Part shown: positions 6,957-10,595 of the stretch, piece by piece | How the letters are laid out: each line of letters opens with the position of its first letter | How positions within the stretch are numbered: the stretch's first letter is position 1 | Assembly (NCBI GenBank): GCA_002292345.1 | Contig: DBBT01000088.1 | Span: 1,274 to 11,868, forward strand | Source: Opitutia bacterium UBA977 | GTDB lineage: Bacteria; Verrucomicrobiota; Verrucomicrobiia; Opitutales; Coraliomargaritaceae | Direction: 5' to 3' | Length of the DNA: 10,595 nt | Notes under the pieces: model-generated | Seen by the model: the letters and a program-made list of their open reading frames with translations, nothing else | Database searches by the model: none | What the model was told of the DNA's origin: nothing | Translations under genes and position numbers: made by a program

Positions 6957-9900
6957 TTAATTAATATTCAAGCGAAGGAACTTCTCATCTTCAGTCATGT
7001 TGACTGTGTTGGTGACTTCCTCGAACTCGTCGTCAATCACGACGGCACCGTCTTCAGTCACACCGCCGGTATTCCAGTCGGCGTTGGCCAAATCAGTCTC
7101 GACCTCAACCGTATAAGTCAGCCCCAGAGCGCTGGCGCCGATACGGCGGTTGTAGATGTAAGTGAATTCATTACCCCCGGCATTTGCCTCGGATGTAGGC
7201 TGGAAGCTCGGTGCATCACTCACACTTGGATCACCACCGAGTGCATACTCCGTGTGGTTATCCACGCCGTCGAGGTCAGGGTCATCCGTTGGTTGATCAA
7301 AGACACCCACATCGTATTGGCTAATGTAGTTCTCGAAGGTGTTCATCGCCCCGGCGAGTGTCACTTGATGATACTCGCTCGGTATGGTAACGTCGCCGAT
7401 GCTCTTCATCAGAATGTCTCTATTCCCATCATCGACGTCGTTATCGAATAACAATATCGATACACCAATCATATCGGTCGCAACGGGGCTAATGACACCT
7501 AAGTCAGCCCATCTCAGAGCCAGTTCGATGACATAACCTCCGGCAACGATGGATCCTTCGACTTCGTGGTTGCTAAAGTCATTCAGAGCCGGATTGGCAA
7601 TTGCGTTACCGTTGTAATAAGCTGCGGCGACGTCATTAGTGTTGATCCCAAACTCAGTCAGGAATACGGAAGCAGCGATGTCTCCATCGGTAACATCCGG
7701 ATCCAGGCCAAGCAAGAAGTGGTCATCAGGATAACCGGCGCTTCCTGCCGCGTCTGGTTTGATGAGGATATCGTCCGTGACTTCGGCGAGAATATAGAGA
7801 TTAGTCGCATCCCACTTAAAGGAGAACACGGCGCTGATGTCGGACGGCGTCGCTTCGAGCGCATCACCTGACAATGAGCCAACGTTGGGCAGAACCCCGA
7901 GGTCAGGCCAAGCCATTGGAAGCTCGAACGCATCGCCCCATTCCCCCAGAGATACAATACCGTCAATGGTCGGTGCGACCACTGCGACTGGTGTGTCAAA
8001 CTCACGGAGGGTTGGTGCCGGTGGAGTCAGACTGCTGATTCGAACTTCATCCAGATAGCCTGCAAAATGTCCGGTATTATTATAACGCATCCCGAAATAG
8101 GTGGTCGTCTTGGCTGTTGTCGTGCTCATTCCACCCGAAATCGTAGCGCTGTCGATGACAAGCTCTCCATTGACATAGATGTCCAAATCTTCTCCGATCA
8201 CCTCAATGGCAAGATGGTTCCAATCGGTGGGATCAAAGCCTGCAGGCCGGGCATAGTGGTCTTGGATCGCTGCAGAGGCATCATAGACTCTTACCTGAAA
8301 TCCAGTCGCATCCGAATACACCAGAATCTGGCCCCAACGATCAAAGATATACTGGCCGGCTACCGCAGCATCCGATTTGGCCCAGAACTCGATACGCAGA
8401 GCCGATGGGTCGATTGCCAGAGCTGCATTCGCAATGGGTAAGCGATCGTCCACCCCGTCCAGGTAGATGCACTTACCGTAATCTGCATTGGCCGGGTCCG
8501 GATAATCCAGACCGGGTGTCACGGCGGGATCCACCAAGATCGTGCCAGCGCTCACACCCAGTGTGGCATTTCGGCCCGTCACGACGCTGTCATCATCATC
8601 CACCTTACCACTCGCATTCAGCGCATCCATATGCCACAGGGCGAGCGTGTTAGTCGTGTCCGTAAAGACGCCGCCATAAGTGAGCGGAATCAGTGTCTGA
8701 TCCATGCGAACCGTCAAGCCCTGGAAGCGGAAGATACTTCCCGATTGGCCCGCTGGCTCAGTGACCTGTCCGACCATGCCAACTGCTTGGATGTCGGTCA
8801 GTGTGGAACCCAAGACTCCCCCTGTCAGCGCAGGGATGAGCATATTGGTGTCAGGATAGTAGGGGTGCCATGTTTCAGTGAAACCATTGATGGCTAGGAC
8901 ACCCGTGCTGACTTTACTTGTCGCCGAGATATACCAGTCGCTGCCGTTCTGAACGATCGCGTGGACAGTCTGCACTTCCCCGGTCTGCTTGACCGTATCG
9001 ATCACGATCGAGTCCGCATCGGAAAACGATAGAGCGTAACTCGGATCGTCGTAGCCATTGAGAAAGTCAGCCTTCGAAAGATTCGGCACAAAGGTGAAGA
9101 TCTGCCCCACACCGTCATTAGTCGCACCGCTACCGACCTGATACGAATCGGCAGTCGTGCCTGAACCGGCCCAGCGGAAGAAGCCCCGCAACGGATCCGC
9201 ATCTGTCTTGTCAAAATACGTGACCTGATTACCAACATTGAATTTGAGGTTCGTCCCAAGGGGGGTGTCATCGTTATAACCGAGAATGGTGGCATCCATC
9301 GGATTGTATCCGCGACGATCATCCAAGTCGGCTTCGCCATCGAAATCACCATTCTCGTAAACCAACGCAGGCGACCAACTACCAGCGGTGTTGGTGTTAT
9401 TGTAATCGCCGCCAAACTCAACAGCCAGCACAACCGCCGTCTGCACCATGCTCGCCGACAGTGCCGTCACTTGTATGCGTGGCTTATTTGCGTCCTGACC
9501 TGCTGCAGCGTCCACTTGACCGACGAGTCCCAAAGCTTGAATATCGGTGAGGGTCGATCCAAGCACGCCCCCCGTCAAAGTGCCCGCATTGATATACATG
9601 TTCGTATCGGGAGCATATGGATACCAGGTATCAGTCGCGCCGTTAAGACTGAGAGTGCCATCACCTATTTGACTCGTATCTGAAATATACCAGCTAGAAC
9701 CATTCTTCACGAGCGCACGGACAGTAAAGACACCACTCGTGTCGTTAAATTCGGCGGTGACCGACCCCGCAGCAGCATCGAATGCCAGCGTATAACCAGT
9801 GTCATCAGCTCCATTGAGGAAATTAGCCTTCGCCACATTCGGCGCGAAGGTCAATGACTGCGGGTAGTCGTCGTTGATCGTCGCACCATTCCCGATGGTC

Positions 9901-10295
9901 GCGCTATTTCCCACCTGAAGATAGTCAACTGCCGTATTGGAACCGTTAAAGCGGTAGATGCTGACCCCTGGAGTGCCGGCAGTCGAGTCCATCTGAGTGG
10001 CCTGAGCCCCAGCGTTAAACACCGTCGTATTACCCACTCCGTTTGTGTCAGGGATCGACGCAAACAGGGAGTCAATCTCGATATAAGCACGACGATCATC
10101 CGTGTCGGCTTCACCATCGAAATCGCCGTTTTCGTAGGCCAGAGAAGTTTTATCCGCATTAGTAGGGCCGTCGTTATAATCGCCGCCGAAATCGACGGCC
10201 GTTATTTGGGCCTGAGCGGCCGAGGCGCCGAGTAGCAGCGCCGCAGAAGTCACGGACAGCCGTGACCACATATTATATAGGTAACTTTTCTTCAT
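6957..10295 (-). CDS. Secreted glycan-binding protein candidate: two unrecognised tandem modules, LamG, CBM9-like, C-terminal tag
   Basis: The gene encodes 1112 residues. A signal peptide covers 1-29 (cleavage AQA|Q). Residues 31-288 and 289-536 are two copies of a module I do not recognise, each opening with V(D/E)FGGDYN and closing near LTGGVLGSTLTDIQA. A LamG-like fold covers about 549-755 (LALWHMD ... GYLDEVRISSL). A CBM9-like domain covers about 775-981, with the family's TIDG..S.GEWGDA start, DISAVFSFKWDATNLYILAEV and a paired-Asp site (YPDDHFLLGLD). An Asp-rich stretch with an EYALGGDP motif (1003-1023) and a beta domain with GLTYTVEVETDL (1058-1069) end the protein. No catalytic motif is evident, so binding or display of glycans is inferred; CBM9 members bind sugar chain ends. 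The start is fixed by GGAAG five bases upstream. It is first in the operon, behind a good promoter and ahead of a terminator, consistent with high expression. Confidence 0.9.
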   Translation of the reverse strand: MKKSYLYNMWSRLSVTSAALLLGASAAQAQITAVDFGGDYNDGPTNADKTSLAYENGDFDGEADTDDRRAYIEIDSLFASIPDTNGVGNTTVFNAGAQATQMDSTAGTPGVSIYRFNGSNTAVDYLQVGNSATIGNGATINDDYPQSLTFAPNVAKANFLNGADDTGYTLAFDAAAGSVTAEFNDTSGVFTVRALVKNGSSWYISDTSQIGDGTLSLNGATDTWYPYAPDTNMYINAGTLTGGVLGSTLTDIQALGLVGQVDAAAGQDANKPRIQVTALSASMVQTAVVLAVEFGGDYNNTNTAGSWSPALVYENGDFDGEADLDDRRGYNPMDATILGYNDDTPLGTNLKFNVGNQVTYFDKTDADPLRGFFRWAGSGTTADSYQVGSGATNDGVGQIFTFVPNLSKADFLNGYDDPSYALSFSDADSIVIDTVKQTGEVQTVHAIVQNGSDWYISATSKVSTGVLAINGFTETWHPYYPDTNMLIPALTGGVLGSTLTDIQAVGMVGQVTEPAGQSGSIFRFQGLTVRMDQTLIPLTYGGVFTDTTNTLALWHMDALNASGKVDDDDSVVTGRNATLGVSAGTILVDPAVTPGLDYPDPANADYGKCIYLDGVDDRLPIANAALAIDPSALRIEFWAKSDAAVAGQYIFDRWGQILVYSDATGFQVRVYDASAAIQDHYARPAGFDPTDWNHLAIEVIGEDLDIYVNGELVIDSATISGGMSTTTAKTTTYFGMRYNNTGHFAGYLDEVRISSLTPPAPTLREFDTPVAVVAPTIDGIVSLGEWGDAFELPMAWPDLGVLPNVGSLSGDALEATPSDISAVFSFKWDATNLYILAEVTDDILIKPDAAGSAGYPDDHFLLGLDPDVTDGDIAASVFLTEFGINTNDVAAAYYNGNAIANPALNDFSNHEVEGSIVAGGYVIELALRWADLGVISPVATDMIGVSILLFDNDVDDGNRDILMKSIGDVTIPSEYHQVTLAGAMNTFENYISQYDVGVFDQPTDDPDLDGVDNHTEYALGGDPSVSDAPSFQPTSEANAGGNEFTYIYNRRIGASALGLTYTVEVETDLANADWNTGGVTEDGAVVIDDEFEEVTNTVNMTEDEKFLRLNIN
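8688..9431 (-). repeat. Second copy of the tandem ~250-residue module
   Basis: This encodes residues 289-536 of the 1112-residue protein (248 residues). It shares with the first copy ENGDFDGEAD-DDRR, FLNG-DD, VQNGSDWYIS (first copy VKNGSSWYIS), TW-PY-PDTNM and LTGGVLGSTLTDIQA in the same order. The DNA is similar only in these patches, so the duplication is old. Confidence 0.9.
9432..10205 (-). repeat. First copy of the tandem ~250-residue module
   Basis: This encodes residues 31-288 of the 1112-residue protein (258 residues), directly after the signal peptide. It is about ten residues longer than the second copy, mainly through small insertions in the N-terminal half. The invariant blocks are rich in Asp, Gly, Asn and aromatic residues, which fits a secreted beta-sandwich. 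That fold is a guess. Confidence 0.9.
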
Positions 10296-10300
10296 TTATA

Positions 10301-10305
10301 CTTCC
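10301..10305 (-). promoter_or_regulatory. Ribosome binding site of the 1112-residue protein gene
   Basis: GGAAG on the minus strand lies five bases before the ATG at 10295. It supports this start over the internal Met9. Confidence 0.75.
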
Positions 10306-10361
10306 AATCTCTCAAGGGTAGTTTTCTGCTACAAATGAGGGTCACTTGTAACATACATCGC

Positions 10362-10390
10362 AGTATCTACTACAAACATCGATTCGTCAA
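10362..10390 (-). promoter_or_regulatory. Sigma-70-type promoter of the operon
   Basis: On the minus strand, TTGACG (10390-10385) and GATACT (10367-10362) are separated by exactly 17 bases. They match the -35 consensus at five and the -10 consensus at four of six positions. Transcription would begin near 10355, giving a leader of about 60 bases before the first gene. Confidence 0.65.
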
Positions 10391-10595
10391 GCACAATATT
10401 CCACGAAAAGTCCGCTTGACAGTCCATTTAAAACACACATCCTAAATGAACGTTACATAAAACGGCACAACAGCATTCAACGACCAACCAGCCCAACTGC
10501 CCTGCCCCGCTCTCCATGCGGCCCACCACCTGCCTGTCACACACCCGCAAAAAGTCGGACTTTCCATGCATTTGACAGGGCAACGAGATTCCATT

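Larger units (their letters stand above)
10296..10595. other. Non-coding upstream region
   Basis: No gene is visible in these 300 bases. They hold the promoter and ribosome site listed separately, a 13-base palindrome AAAGTCGGACTTT (10551-10563) and three CTGTCA sequences (two on the minus strand inside TTGACAG near 10416 and 10572, one on the plus strand near 10534). The minus strand is G-rich over about 10490-10530. A divergent gene may lie beyond the right edge. Confidence 0.6.

Noticed and set aside
10325..10376. Direct repeat TCT(G/A)CTACAAA, 41 bases apart, one copy overlapping the -10 box
   Set aside because: An 11-base match with one mismatch is expected by chance in roughly one of a few regions this size, so alone it is not evidence for an operator.
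10416..10444. Divergent plus-strand promoter with a perfect TTGACA
   Set aside because: No -10-like hexamer occurs 16-18 bases downstream. A second TTGACA at 10572 is too near the edge to judge.
10490..10529. G-quadruplex potential on the minus strand
   Set aside because: There are four G-runs of three or more, but one loop would be about 13 bases, so a stable quadruplex is doubtful.

Overview
The window is a one-directional block of four minus-strand genes plus one gene fragment. Reading along the minus strand from the right: a promoter region (10296-10595); a 1112-residue secreted binding protein (6957-10295); two back-to-back intrinsic terminators (6843-6936); a sodium/solute symporter with a beta-propeller-like extracytoplasmic N-terminus (4563-6806); a Gfo/Idh/MocA-type oxidoreductase (3435-4556); an orphan 54-codon remnant of a secreted protein's C-terminus (3251-3415); and a very large secreted, candidate polysaccharide-degrading enzyme (3230 down to 1) cut by the left edge. 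No RNA gene, insertion sequence or CRISPR array is visible. Plus-strand open frames appear to be shadows of these genes.

The style suggests a polysaccharide-degrading member of the Verrucomicrobiota, perhaps Opitutae/Puniceicoccales (Coraliomargarita- or Lentimonas-like). This is inferred from three things: secreted proteins ending in a Ca-binding-like Asp-rich stretch followed by a small beta domain with a 'TYxV..(S/T).DL..xW' pattern, frequent LamG and CBM9 modules, and the propeller-symporter fusion. No phylogenetic marker is present, so the assignment is tentative.

The genes read as a small carbohydrate-utilisation locus. The large enzyme has a predicted helical-toroid catalytic region with a Ser-Glu-Asn-His motif and a later tyrosine, plus a beta-sandwich, a LamG domain and a C-terminal module. 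It would cut a polymer outside the cell or in the periplasm. The 1112-residue protein has no obvious catalytic domain. It carries two copies of an unrecognised ~250-residue module, a LamG domain and a CBM9-like domain, so it probably binds glycan. The symporter would import the released sugar and the oxidoreductase would act on it in the cytoplasm. The substrate cannot be read from the sequence; a lyase product (uronic or other acidic sugar) is a reasonable guess but unproven.

The points most worth following are the orphan C-terminal domain wedged between the oxidoreductase and the enzyme gene, the undescribed tandem module, the possible new lyase/hydrolase family, and the paired terminators that separate the binding-protein gene from the rest of the operon.
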